A stretch of DNA of 64,000 nucleotides. Source: Leptospira soteropolitanensis (GTDB lineage: Bacteria > Spirochaetota > Leptospiria > Leptospirales > Leptospiraceae). The position numbers and the translations under genes were made by a program. Under the pieces are notes generated by a model that did no database searches, was not told the DNA's origin, and saw only the letters and a program-made list of their open reading frames with translations. Positions 56,269 to 64,000 of this stretch are shown in pieces (the first letter of the stretch is position 1; every line of letters starts with the position of its first letter). The DNA lies in assembly GCF_026151655.1 (NCBI RefSeq), contig NZ_JAMQPN010000002.1:372001-436000 (forward strand). Reading direction: 5' to 3'.

Positions 56269-57057
56269 TTACTCACTTTCACCTAAGAGTCGTTTGATAT
56301 TCTTTAAAATGATTTCCTGTTTTTCTGATTCCGATAATTCCGCTTTTTCGGTTACTGTTCCATCTGGATTTGTAATCCGTTTCATTTGGACATTCGGACT
56401 CGTTAGTTCTTTAGGATTTAAGGTTCCTTGGTATTCTACTCTTAGGTTTGCAATCAGATCACTCGAAATAAATCGATTTTTATCCAAATCTTCTGGAGAA
56501 ATAGTTCCCGACAAACGAAGGTTAATTCTTTCTTCTGATAAATTAAATACCTTACTTCCTTCCAGTTCCAAGTTTCCTGTTCCAGGATCGATACCTGTAA
56601 CAAGGACTGCCATCACTCCCACAATTTTTCCTTGGGATTTCGATTTTCCCACTTTTGATCTCATATATGTGGAATTCGAGTTATAATTGGGAAGATCAGG
56701 GACTAACTTTTTATCGGGAACGGTTTTGATATCATTATCAAAAGTAGCTTTGTATTCAGACTCATATTCCACACGAAGTCCGTTTTTTAAAACTACTTTT
56801 ACTACAGTTCCTGGTTGTATGGTTTTGGGATAAGAGTAAGGATCTTTGTCTTTCCAAAGAGAATCCGCAAACAAAAGAGAAAAGTTAGGAAAGAAAATAG
56901 ATACGACAAATACAAATAGAAAAGAGCGAACAAGCGTTGGAATCTTTTTAACTGTATCTTCCAATGCAACAATGGATTTCAAATCCACGGGCAAACACTC
57001 TTCGAGGTTGAAACGGGAATGATCATTTTGTAGGTAGTTTTGATTCTTCATCATCAT
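56269..57057 (-). CDS. flgH: flagellar L-ring-like protein FlgH
   Basis: The ATG at 57057 has an AAGG site formed by the flgA stop region and gives 262 residues; an in-frame start at 57099 lies within flgA. The L-ring core follows the membrane segment: SLWKDKDPYSYPKT, GKIVGVMAVLVTGIDPGTGNLELEG, and VFNLSEERINLRLSGTISPEDL. The hydrophobic segment (SFLFVFVVSIFFPNFSLLFA) has no Cys after it, so the lipoprotein box of normal FlgH is missing. It also starts unusually far (~30 residues) from the N-terminus. It is tightly linked to flgA and flgI. Confidence 0.9.
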   Translation of the reverse strand: MMMKNQNYLQNDHSRFNLEECLPVDLKSIVALEDTVKKIPTLVRSFLFVFVVSIFFPNFSLLFADSLWKDKDPYSYPKTIQPGTVVKVVLKNGLRVEYESEYKATFDNDIKTVPDKKLVPDLPNYNSNSTYMRSKVGKSKSQGKIVGVMAVLVTGIDPGTGNLELEGSKVFNLSEERINLRLSGTISPEDLDKNRFISSDLIANLRVEYQGTLNPKELTSPNVQMKRITNPDGTVTEKAELSESEKQEIILKNIKRLLGESE

Positions 57058-57067
57058 TGTGGGGACC

Positions 57068-58018
57068 TTAAATTTCTTCCAGAAGGCAGATCCCTTCATT
57101 TTGGACTCTGGCTTTGATGATTTTTTGCGAAGCTAAGTTAAGGACTGGAATTTCATCTCCACGGTTTCCTGATGCCAGAGCTCTTGTTTTAATTTTTAAT
57201 AAAAGATTTCCTGTAGTATACACAAGTTGCACTTCTTGTCCCCTTTCAATGGTGTGGAGGGTCCGGACTTGTTTTTTTTCAATAGTCATGTCACTTAGAA
57301 GAGCATTCAGGGCTGTTTTCCCAACGGGACTTTCCTCCACATACTCGCGGTTATGGTCTGCTGTAAAAAAAGAACGGATTTCTACATCTTCCTCTGTTAG
57401 GACAGTTTTTGCAGGGATTTCTCTCGTTGTAAAGTAAGCGTTTTTCTTTTCTTCAATTAAGAAAGGCACAGATTCCGAATGAACCATTTTTCCTTCAAAA
57501 TAATAATCCAAAGGAAAAAGTCTTTTTCCTCCATGAAGGGTGCGACCCGTATTTCTCCAAACGAGTTTAGTTCCAGAGATCGCTAGTAAAAATTCTTTTT
57601 CAGAACTAATTCGATACCTTTCTCCATCTTCACCTAACGCCTGCTCCACGGATTCTTTCAAATCCTTCCAAAGAGAACGTTCCAGATCTTTTTTGGAAAC
57701 CATTGTGGTTTTGGGTAGTATCATCCCCTCTTTTCCCATTACTTCAAAAGAAACAGATTCTCCCGTCTCAGTTATTTCTTTCGTATAACGAGAATTTAAA
57801 ACATCCACTAATTGTTCCGGTGTCAAAACTTTGGGTGATTGTAAATTTTGAAATAATATCGGGTTCCAATTTCCTTTCCAGTTGGTAAAATCAGAAAGAC
57901 GGATTTCCCCTGTACCCACAATGGTTTTGGGTTTTAGGTAAAGCCGAAAATCATTTTCCTTTGCCAAAACAGGCAAAGAAAGAGCCAAACTAAAAAAGAT
58001 AAGGAACCAAACTTTCAT
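57068..58018 (-). CDS. flgA: flagellar P-ring assembly chaperone FlgA
   Basis: This 316-residue protein has an N-terminal signal (FLIFFSLALSLPVLA). The C-terminal SAF-type domain is typical: FTTREIPAKTVLTEEDVEIRS, SPVGKTALNALLSDMTIEKK, and ERGQEVQLVYTTGNLLLKIKTRALASGNRGDEIPVLNLASQKIIKARV. It helps FlgI assemble into the P-ring in the periplasm. Its start overlaps the flgG stop by one base (TAATG). The N-terminal ~150 residues are longer than in short FlgA proteins. Confidence 0.92.
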   Translation of the reverse strand: MKVWFLIFFSLALSLPVLAKENDFRLYLKPKTIVGTGEIRLSDFTNWKGNWNPILFQNLQSPKVLTPEQLVDVLNSRYTKEITETGESVSFEVMGKEGMILPKTTMVSKKDLERSLWKDLKESVEQALGEDGERYRISSEKEFLLAISGTKLVWRNTGRTLHGGKRLFPLDYYFEGKMVHSESVPFLIEEKKNAYFTTREIPAKTVLTEEDVEIRSFFTADHNREYVEESPVGKTALNALLSDMTIEKKQVRTLHTIERGQEVQLVYTTGNLLLKIKTRALASGNRGDEIPVLNLASQKIIKARVQNEGICLLEEI

Positions 58019-58815
58019 TAACGTTTGAGTCCAATGGCCGTCGAAAGCATGTTATCTGAGGTTTGGATAGTTTTGGAATTGGATTCGTAAGCCCTTTGTG
58101 CCACAATCATATTCACCATCTCTTCTACGATTTTAACGTTACTCATTTCTAAAAATCCTTGTAAGACACTGCCGTATCCTTCTTGTGAAGGCATTCCCGG
58201 AATTTCAGGACCTGAGGCGACTGTTTCTCGAAATAAGTTTTTACCAACCGCTTGAAGACCCGCTGGGTTGACAAATCGGTAAAGTTCCAATTGGCCGATG
58301 GTAGTCGGACGGATATCGTTTCCGATTTTTACCGTCACTTCTCCCTCTTCGGAAACCATTAATGTATTGAGGATGGCATTCTCTGGTAAGATGATGGGTG
58401 GTTCGAGTAGGTATCCATTTGATGTAACCACTTGTTGGTTGGAGTCAATTTTAAAAGATCCGTCCCGTGAATAGGAGAAGGTTCCATCTGGCATTTGGAT
58501 TTTAAAAAATGCCATCTCACCGGTAAGGGCAAGGTCTAATTTATTTCCTGTAGCTTGGAAAGATCCAATTTCGAATAACTTCTGTGTGGCGGCGACTTTC
58601 ACACCATGACCCACATTCACACCGGTAGGAATTTCGGAAACAGAGGTGGCTGGAGTTCCCGCAAGCACTTGGTGTTGGTAAACTAAATCTTCAAAGTCCA
58701 CACGGTTCTTTTTGAAACCAGTGGTGTTTACGTTCGCAAGGTTATTGGCAACCGTATCAATATGGAATTGTTGGGCAATCATCCCGGTAGCACCGGTCCA
58801 AAGGGATCGCATCAT
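58018..58815 (-). CDS. flgG: flagellar distal-rod protein FlgG
   Basis: This 265-residue protein has the FlgG N-terminus MRSLWTGATGMIAQQFHIDTVANNLANVNTTGFKKNRVDFEDL and the C-terminus MSNVKIVEEMVNMIVAQRAYESNSKTIQTSDNML. The length (~260) matches FlgG. It forms the distal rod of the flagellar basal body. It is the first flagellar gene of the flgG-flgA-flgH-flgI-flgJ run and follows dut with a 72-bp gap that could hold a flagellar promoter. Confidence 0.96.
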   Translation of the reverse strand: MMRSLWTGATGMIAQQFHIDTVANNLANVNTTGFKKNRVDFEDLVYQHQVLAGTPATSVSEIPTGVNVGHGVKVAATQKLFEIGSFQATGNKLDLALTGEMAFFKIQMPDGTFSYSRDGSFKIDSNQQVVTSNGYLLEPPIILPENAILNTLMVSEEGEVTVKIGNDIRPTTIGQLELYRFVNPAGLQAVGKNLFRETVASGPEIPGMPSQEGYGSVLQGFLEMSNVKIVEEMVNMIVAQRAYESNSKTIQTSDNMLSTAIGLKR

Positions 58816-58837
58816 AAAAAGGCACCTCTACAGCTTT

Positions 58838-58864
58838 CTATCGGTAAAGCCCGAAAAAAGCTAA
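58838..58864 (-). promoter_or_regulatory. weak candidate sigma-28 (FliA) promoter of the flgG operon
   Basis: On the - strand, ACCGATAG (58838-58845) resembles the FliA -10 core CCGATA. A poor -35 (TTAG at 58861-58864) lies 15 bases upstream. It falls in the 72-bp gap between dut and flgG, 23 bp before the flgG start. The -35 mismatch makes this tentative. Confidence 0.28.
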
Positions 58865-58887
58865 GTGTCTTTTTTTCTAATTATGTC

Positions 58888-59331
58888 TTATTTTCCCGTG
58901 CTCCCAAATCCGCCAGTTCCTCTTTCTGTGGGGATAAGTTCCTTCACCACCTGGACAGGAAGAATCGCCACCGCTTGAAATACAATTTGGGCAACCCTTG
59001 TCCCAGGCTCCAAAACAAAATCCGCACCACTTATGTTCAGAAGTGGAATGAGAATTTCTCCTCTGTAATCCGAGTCGATGGTGCCTGGGGTATTTGGCAT
59101 GATGATGGAATTTTTTGTAGAAAATCCGCTTCTTGGTCGAATTTGGCCTTCATACCCTTCAGGAATACTCATCGCAAGGCCTGTGGGAACAAACACCACT
59201 TTTCCATTTGGCAGGATTAGGTTTTCAGTGAGGCAAGCAGACAAATCCATCCCCGCCGAACCGGAAGTTTTGTATTCGGGGAGAACCGCTCCCTCTCTTA
59301 AAATTTGAATGTGTAAATTCGGTTGGTTCAT
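58888..59331 (-). CDS. dut: deoxyuridine 5'-triphosphate nucleotidohydrolase (dUTPase)
   Basis: The ATG at 59331, spaced 6 bases from AAGG, gives 147 residues (an ATG two codons upstream is too close to the site). The trimeric-dUTPase motifs are in order: SAGMDLSAC (1), RPRSGFSTKN (2), PGTIDSDYRGEI (3), GTRVAQIVF (4), and RGTGGFGSTG (5). It hydrolyses dUTP to dUMP, keeping uracil out of DNA and feeding dTMP synthesis. It lies between the M16 protease and flgG on the same strand. Confidence 0.96.
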   Translation of the reverse strand: MNQPNLHIQILREGAVLPEYKTSGSAGMDLSACLTENLILPNGKVVFVPTGLAMSIPEGYEGQIRPRSGFSTKNSIIMPNTPGTIDSDYRGEILIPLLNISGADFVLEPGTRVAQIVFQAVAILPVQVVKELIPTERGTGGFGSTGK

Positions 59332-59371
59332 GATCATCCTTACAAACAGATTCTATGCAGCATTTGAACTA

Positions 59372-60658
59372 TCAAACACCAAACTGGACGGGAATTTTGG
59401 CAAATTGACTTTCTGACATATCGCCCACACAAGACAAATGAACTTTCTTTAAATCAAACAATTGTTTTGCAGTTTCATTAATTTCATCCAAGGTAACTGA
59501 TTTGATCGATTTCATTCGGTCTTCCAATGAAAAATACTTACCATAATAAATTTCTTGAAGGCCAATATTATTCATTCGGTTTTCGGGAAGTTCGTACCCG
59601 ATGGCTATCGAACCCATTTGGTTGGATTTTGCATCAGCTAGTTCCGTTTTAGAAAAACCATTTTTAGAAATACTTTCCAATTCTTTTAGGATAAGCTCAA
59701 CACACCGTGCTGCTTTTTCTTTGGAAGTCGCAGAGGAGATAGAAAAAAGTCCTGTGGTTTTGTAATACGAAGGAAAACTATAAATGCTATAACATAAACC
59801 TTCTTTTTCTCTGATGTTTTGAAAAAGCCGCGAAGCCATTCCTCCACCAAGGATGGTAGAAATGAGTTGGGTGACAGTCACTGTTCGGTAATCTCTTTTG
59901 TTTCCATTCACACCAAGCATAATATGAAACTGTTCGATTTTACGGCGTTCTAAATGCTTCGAATAACTTTTTTTAGGTGCTGGAATGATAAGCTCAGTGG
60001 GATTTTTGCCTTTAGGATTTTCAAAAGAAAAATATTTGTTGGTTAGGTCCAAAATTTTTTCCCAGGTGAAATTTCCTGAAACGGAAATCACCATATTTTT
60101 GGGGAAATAGTGTTTTTCAAAAAAATTGCGGATGGATTTATTCGTTACACCTGTGACTGATTTTTTAGTTCCTATAATATCACGGCCATAAGGTGACTTC
60201 CCAAAGATATTACGAAAGTAAAAATCATAAACAAAATCATCGGGCGCATCTTCATAAGAACGCATCTCTTCCATAATGACACCCTTTTCAATTGTGATGT
60301 CTTCTTTACGAAAAAGAGGACGAAATAACATATCGGAAAGAATATCAAAAGCAAGTTCAGCTTGGTCTTTGATTGCCACTACATAATACTGAGTGTATTC
60401 CCGCCCAGTGGAACCATTCAAAATTCCACCGACTCGTTCAATCGACTCGGCAATTTCTTTACTCGTTCTACGCTCTGTATCTTTAAAGAGCATGTGCTCT
60501 AAAAAGTGAAAGTATCCGTGTTCAGAATTAGTTTCGGCAAGACTGCCTTGTTTCAAAAAAACACCCACCCCCATTGAGGATGCGTGTTTCATAGGTTGGA
60601 AGAGAACCGTTAACCCATTGGGTAAAACAGTTCGTTTGCACTCGATGACGGATGCCAT
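59372..60658 (-). CDS. M16-family zinc metalloprotease
   Basis: The ATG at 60658, with a GGGGAG site 8 bases upstream, gives 428 residues. The inverted zinc motif HFLEH is at 51-55, with the distal Glu in the usual segment (VIMEEMRSYED). The rest is the two-lobed M16 fold, including VGGILNGSTGREYTQYY and GGGMASRLFQNIREKEGLCYS. It belongs to the mitochondrial-processing-peptidase-like/PqqL group often found beside pnp. It degrades peptides or processes proteins; the exact substrate is unknown. It lies 38 bp after pnp on the same strand. Confidence 0.93.
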   Translation of the reverse strand: MASVIECKRTVLPNGLTVLFQPMKHASSMGVGVFLKQGSLAETNSEHGYFHFLEHMLFKDTERRTSKEIAESIERVGGILNGSTGREYTQYYVVAIKDQAELAFDILSDMLFRPLFRKEDITIEKGVIMEEMRSYEDAPDDFVYDFYFRNIFGKSPYGRDIIGTKKSVTGVTNKSIRNFFEKHYFPKNMVISVSGNFTWEKILDLTNKYFSFENPKGKNPTELIIPAPKKSYSKHLERRKIEQFHIMLGVNGNKRDYRTVTVTQLISTILGGGMASRLFQNIREKEGLCYSIYSFPSYYKTTGLFSISSATSKEKAARCVELILKELESISKNGFSKTELADAKSNQMGSIAIGYELPENRMNNIGLQEIYYGKYFSLEDRMKSIKSVTLDEINETAKQLFDLKKVHLSCVGDMSESQFAKIPVQFGV

Positions 60659-60695
60659 TGGTTTTACTCCCCCCAAACAGTCGTTTGGGGACTGT

Positions 60696-62786
60696 TTAGT
60701 TGTCTAAAAGAACATCCTTACGGGAAAGGTCGATTTTTCCCATTTTATCAACGGAAATCACCTTAACTTGGATTTTGTCCCCTTCAGAAACAATATCACG
60801 AACCGATTGCACTCGTTTCACATCTAGTTTAGAGATGTGGCAAAGGCCCTCTTTTCCTGGAAGAATTTCTACAAAAGCACCAAAGTCAGCAATTCGTTTA
60901 ATGACACCGTCGTAGATTTTACCTACTTCGATTTCTTCAAAGATCCCATCGATCATGGCGATGGCTTTTGCTTTAGACTCTTCACTTGGAGAAGCAATGG
61001 TTACTTTACCTGTGTCATCCACAGAAATTTCAGAACCAGATTGTTCAATGATCGCACGGATCATTTTACCACCCGGGCCAATGAGCTCGCCAATGCGATC
61101 TTTTGGAATTTGTTTTTGAGTGATGCGTGGAGCATTGAGGCTCAAATTACCTTTCACAGAAGAAATGGCTTTGTTCATTTCACCAAGGATGTGGTCACGA
61201 CCCACTTCTGCTTGTTCGATGGCTTTTTGTAAAACTTCCAAACCAAGTCCATTGACTTTTAAATCCATTTGGAAGGCAGTGATCCCTTTTTTGGTTCCTG
61301 CGAGTTTGAAATCCATATCTCCAAAATGATCTTCAATTCCTGCGATATCAGAAAGTACCGCAAAACGGCCTTTTTCATCACTAAATAGTCCCATCGCAAT
61401 TCCGGAAACTGGACCAGAAATCGGAACTCCCCCAGCCATAAGAGCCAAGGTTCCCGAACAAACAGAGGCCATTGAAGAAGATCCATTGGATTCTAAAATT
61501 TCAGAAACAAGCCTGATCACGTAAGGGAAGTCAGTTTGCGTCGGAAGGACTTTTTTAATCGCACGTTCTGCGAGGTTTCCGTGACCAATTTCACGTCTAC
61601 CAGGACCTGAGTTACGACGCACTTCCCCAACAGAAAAAGCTGGGAAATTATAGTGCAACATAAAGTTCTTCTCTTTCGAACCTTCCAAAGTTTCGTACCT
61701 TTGGTTGTCAGAAGTAGTTCCAAGAGTCATCACCCCAAGGGACTGCGTTTGTCCTCTGGTAAAAACTGCCGATCCATGAGGTCCTGGAAGCACATCAATC
61801 TCACAAGAAATTTGACGAATTTCGTTGGTTTTACGACCGTCAAAACGAATTCCTTCGCCAAGCACTAGTTCGCGGACCACTTCATATTCTAATTCATGTA
61901 GGAAATGTTTGATATCTTTCGATTTGTCTTCTGGAGCGAGTAGAGTTTTAAAATGTTCTACTGTTTCTTTGTTAATGGCTTTGATGTCATCGTTACGTTT
62001 TGCTTTGTCAGCATTTTTGTTAGCAGCAGTTAAACGGTCAAACGCGAACTCACGAATTTTTGCGTGAAGCTCCTTGTCAGGAGCTTTTAAAACTACTTCC
62101 TTTTTTACGGTTCCGTTTTTCTTAGCTAATTCTTCTTGCATTGCAACAGCAACTTTCAGTTGTTCTTGTGCAAAACGTAGAGCCGCCATCATATCTTCTT
62201 TGGAGATTTCATTTGCTTCCCCTTCGATCATAACGATGGCATCTTTAGTTCCCGCAACTACCAAATCCAAATCAGATTTTGTAATTTCTTCGTTCGTTGG
62301 ATTGAGAACAAATTCTCCACCAATACGACCGATACGAGCACCAGCGATAGGGCCTGCAAAAGGAATGGAAGAAACAGAAAGAGCCGCCGAAGCTGCGTTA
62401 ATCGCATGGCCTTGGACAGATACTTGTTTGTCTGCAGATAATACTTGAACAAGAAGTTGTACTTCTGAGAAGTATCCTTCCGGGAACATTGGGCGAATGG
62501 GACGATCCAGAATCCTAGAAAGTAATACTTCGTGTTCTGCTGGTTTTGCTTCACGTTTGAAGTAACCACCAGGAAAACGACCTACAGAGTAGGCTTTCTC
62601 TGTGTATTCGCAAGTAAGTGGGAAAAAATCTTGTCCTTCTTTTGGTTCGTCAGCGGCACAAACTGTGGCGAGGAGAACCAAATTTCCGGTTTTGTATACA
62701 ACCGACCCGTGAGCTTGTTTCGCCCACTTGCCGGTCTCAATGGTGATAGAGTCTCTACCCCAAGAACCAGTGAACTCTGTAGCCAT
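60696..62786 (-). CDS. pnp: polyribonucleotide nucleotidyltransferase (PNPase)
   Basis: This 696-residue protein has two RNase-PH domains ([64 protein letters not shown]-like [13 protein letters not shown]). They are joined by a helical linker, then a KH domain ([21 protein letters not shown]) and a C-terminal S1 domain ([20 protein letters not shown]). It degrades RNA 3'-5' by phosphorolysis and can add tails. It lies 5 bp after rpsO, the classic rpsO-pnp arrangement. Confidence 0.98.
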   Translation of the reverse strand: MATEFTGSWGRDSITIETGKWAKQAHGSVVYKTGNLVLLATVCAADEPKEGQDFFPLTCEYTEKAYSVGRFPGGYFKREAKPAEHEVLLSRILDRPIRPMFPEGYFSEVQLLVQVLSADKQVSVQGHAINAASAALSVSSIPFAGPIAGARIGRIGGEFVLNPTNEEITKSDLDLVVAGTKDAIVMIEGEANEISKEDMMAALRFAQEQLKVAVAMQEELAKKNGTVKKEVVLKAPDKELHAKIREFAFDRLTAANKNADKAKRNDDIKAINKETVEHFKTLLAPEDKSKDIKHFLHELEYEVVRELVLGEGIRFDGRKTNEIRQISCEIDVLPGPHGSAVFTRGQTQSLGVMTLGTTSDNQRYETLEGSKEKNFMLHYNFPAFSVGEVRRNSGPGRREIGHGNLAERAIKKVLPTQTDFPYVIRLVSEILESNGSSSMASVCSGTLALMAGGVPISGPVSGIAMGLFSDEKGRFAVLSDIAGIEDHFGDMDFKLAGTKKGITAFQMDLKVNGLGLEVLQKAIEQAEVGRDHILGEMNKAISSVKGNLSLNAPRITQKQIPKDRIGELIGPGGKMIRAIIEQSGSEISVDDTGKVTIASPSEESKAKAIAMIDGIFEEIEVGKIYDGVIKRIADFGAFVEILPGKEGLCHISKLDVKRVQSVRDIVSEGDKIQVKVISVDKMGKIDLSRKDVLLDN

Positions 62787-62791
62787 AGGAA

Positions 62792-63058
62792 TTACTTCCT
62801 AAGGCCGAGTTTTTCAATCAGCTTTTTATAACTTTCTACGTTGGACTTTTTAAGGTATTCCAACAAACTCTTTCTCTGGTTCACCATTGCGATTAGACCG
62901 CGGCGAGAGTGAAAGTCCTTCTTGTTCGCTTTGAAGTGTTCAGTAAGGTCTTTGATTCGAGAGTCGAGAAGAGCGATTTGTACTTCTGCAGAACCTGTGT
63001 CGTTTGGTTTGCTACCGAATGTAGCAATGATCTGCTGTTTTTGTTCTTTTGTGATCAT
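62792..63058 (-). CDS. rpsO: 30S ribosomal protein S15
   Basis: This 88-residue protein has the S15 signature: [46 protein letters not shown] and [13 protein letters not shown]. It binds the central domain of 16S rRNA. Gene order truB-rpsO-pnp is conserved in many bacteria. In E. coli S15 represses its own mRNA; no matching structure was identified here in the 26-bp gap. Confidence 0.97.
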   Translation of the reverse strand: MITKEQKQQIIATFGSKPNDTGSAEVQIALLDSRIKDLTEHFKANKKDFHSRRGLIAMVNQRKSLLEYLKKSNVESYKKLIEKLGLRK

Positions 63059-63084
63059 ACTAGTGTCCAGATTTTAAGAAGGAC

Positions 63085-64000
63085 TCATTTAGAAAACATA
63101 ATTTTTGCAGAAGGGTCAAAAAATACTTTTCTGTAACGGTAGGGAATGTGGTCCGGTTTCCCTTCGTAATCGCACCAAGCAAGGATTGTTTCTTCATCTG
63201 CATCCACAATAAAAAATCCGTTTTCAGCCGGTTTTGGGAGTTTGTCCCAAAGGTATCCCCCGTGGATGACGGCCTTTTTTTCAGTTTCCTCTGCGATGCG
63301 GGTTGGAAGCGGAAAAATTTCTTTCCAAGGAAGGAGATCCTTCGGTGAAATCTGATCCAAGGCTTTTGCGCGTGCTAAGTCGTAGGTACCGATAGACTCC
63401 CGCACAAGTCTTTGCAGAGACAATGGAATTCCCCATTTCTCGGAAAGGTCGAGGATGATTTTACGAATATAGGTTCCAGAACTAACGTGAATCCGAAAGG
63501 AAAATCCAAACTCAGTTTTTTCGATGTCTGTTACTTTATAGATCACAATCGGTCTTTCTTTTTCTTCCACCGCCGAACCTTCCCGGACTAAATCCGATTG
63601 GCGCTTTCCCCCCACTTTCAAGGCGGAAATTTTAGGCGCTTTTTGAGAAGTGAGCCGTGTAAGATGATTTAACTCCTCCTGTAATCGTAACAAAGGAAAA
63701 TCGGATTCAAAACGGGGAATGGCATTTTCTCTTTCATCTACTTCCACTACTCCATCTGGATCCCCAGAATCAGTTTTTAATCCTACAGTTACTTCCGCAA
63801 AATAAGACTTATCTTTTCCAAGAAACACTTGGGAAAAAGCAGTGTAGTCTCCGCAAGGCAAAATGAGTAGGCCTTCTGCAAACCGATCAAGAGTACCGGT
63901 ATGTCCCACTGATTTTTGACCTAAGATTCTTTTGGTTTTTAAAACCAAATCGGAGCTTGTGATCCCAGGTGGTTTGTAGACAAATAAAAATCCCGAATGG
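63085..64000 (-). CDS. truB: tRNA pseudouridine-55 synthase TruB (5' end beyond window)
   Basis: The frame stays open to the right edge, so the TTG at 63948 is not the start. At the very edge the frame reads SGFLFVYKPPGITSSDLVLK, the usual TruB N-terminus, and then RILGQKSVGHTGTLDRFAEGL with the catalytic Asp in GTLD. Later motifs (KAPKISALKVGGKRQSDLVR, HVSSGTYIRKIILDL) are also typical. It makes pseudouridine 55 in the T-loop of tRNAs. Only a few N-terminal residues lie outside the window. It begins the - strand run truB-rpsO-pnp. Confidence 0.96.
   Translation of the reverse strand, partial: HSGFLFVYKPPGITSSDLVLKTKRILGQKSVGHTGTLDRFAEGLLILPCGDYTAFSQVFLGKDKSYFAEVTVGLKTDSGDPDGVVEVDERENAIPRFESDFPLLRLQEELNHLTRLTSQKAPKISALKVGGKRQSDLVREGSAVEEKERPIVIYKVTDIEKTEFGFSFRIHVSSGTYIRKIILDLSEKWGIPLSLQRLVRESIGTYDLARAKALDQISPKDLLPWKEIFPLPTRIAEETEKKAVIHGGYLWDKLPKPAENGFFIVDADEETILAWCDYEGKPDHIPYRYRKVFFDPSAKIMFSK

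Noticed and set aside
63085..63948. truB starting at the TTG at 63948
   Set aside because: The frame continues upstream to the window edge and encodes the conserved TruB N-terminus.

Overview
The window looks like chromosome from a spirochaete of the genus Leptospira. The reasons are the gene content and order (truB-rpsO-pnp-M16 protease-dut-flgG-flgA-flgH-flgI-rod-binding protein; rpsU-yqeY-dnaG-rpoD), short spirochaete-type lipoprotein signals, a histone-like Lys/Ala-rich protein, a GAF/SpoIIE regulator of partner-switching type, and a moderately AT-rich composition. The species cannot be fixed from the sequence alone; a free-living (saprophytic) member is a guess from the rich chemotaxis and signalling content. 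No phage, IS element, CRISPR array or rRNA gene was seen. Both window edges cut genes: an MCP on the left and truB on the right.

Layout. 1-2646 (+): end of a chemoreceptor gene, then cheW, cheD and cheB. 2647-10501 (-): an acyl-CoA carboxylase gene pair, preceded on the same strand by a coiled-coil protein, a GAF/SpoIIE/HATPase regulator and a STAS antagonist. 10577-14573 (+): tRNA-Ala, def and an RND exporter. 14725-17213 (-): a NodB-type deacetylase and tyrS. 17311 (+): glpD. 18965-24434 (-): a lipoprotein and the macromolecular-synthesis operon rpsU-yqeY-dnaG-rpoD. 24516-28251: a hypothetical signalling-like protein, fbp, a small lipoprotein and a degenerate HD-like protein. 28357-31682 (+): pyruvate dehydrogenase E1 alpha, E1 beta and E2. 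32045-33933: fliG, tRNA-Asp and a CDP-alcohol phosphatidyltransferase.

34036-42474 is the most accessory part. It holds an ankyrin lipoprotein, a TetR / flavin monooxygenase / SDR locus with a perfect inverted-repeat operator, a histone-like protein, a second TetR divergent from two class II aldolase-like genes (one with all active-site residues lost), and two proteins sharing a GyrI-like effector-binding domain, one of them an AraC regulator. 42518-46856 (-) is an MHYT-PAS hybrid histidine kinase followed by an HD-GYP response regulator. 47227 (+) is an SDR, followed by a compact GC-rich structured element.

48211-64000: flgF (-); a tight five-gene + strand cluster (RRM protein, ATP-grasp ligase, two methyltransferases, and a YihY-type membrane protein carrying an inserted Asp-box propeller-like domain); then a long - strand block running from truB through rpsO, pnp, an M16 protease and dut to flgG, flgA, flgH, flgI and a FlgJ-like rod-binding protein.

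The items most worth a second look are the structured element near 48.0-48.14 kb, the YihY/propeller fusion with its ATP-grasp/methyltransferase neighbours, the non-lipidated FlgH in an organism with periplasmic flagella, the pseudo-aldolase with its triple operator-like sites, and the perfect TetR-type operator at 35.7 kb.
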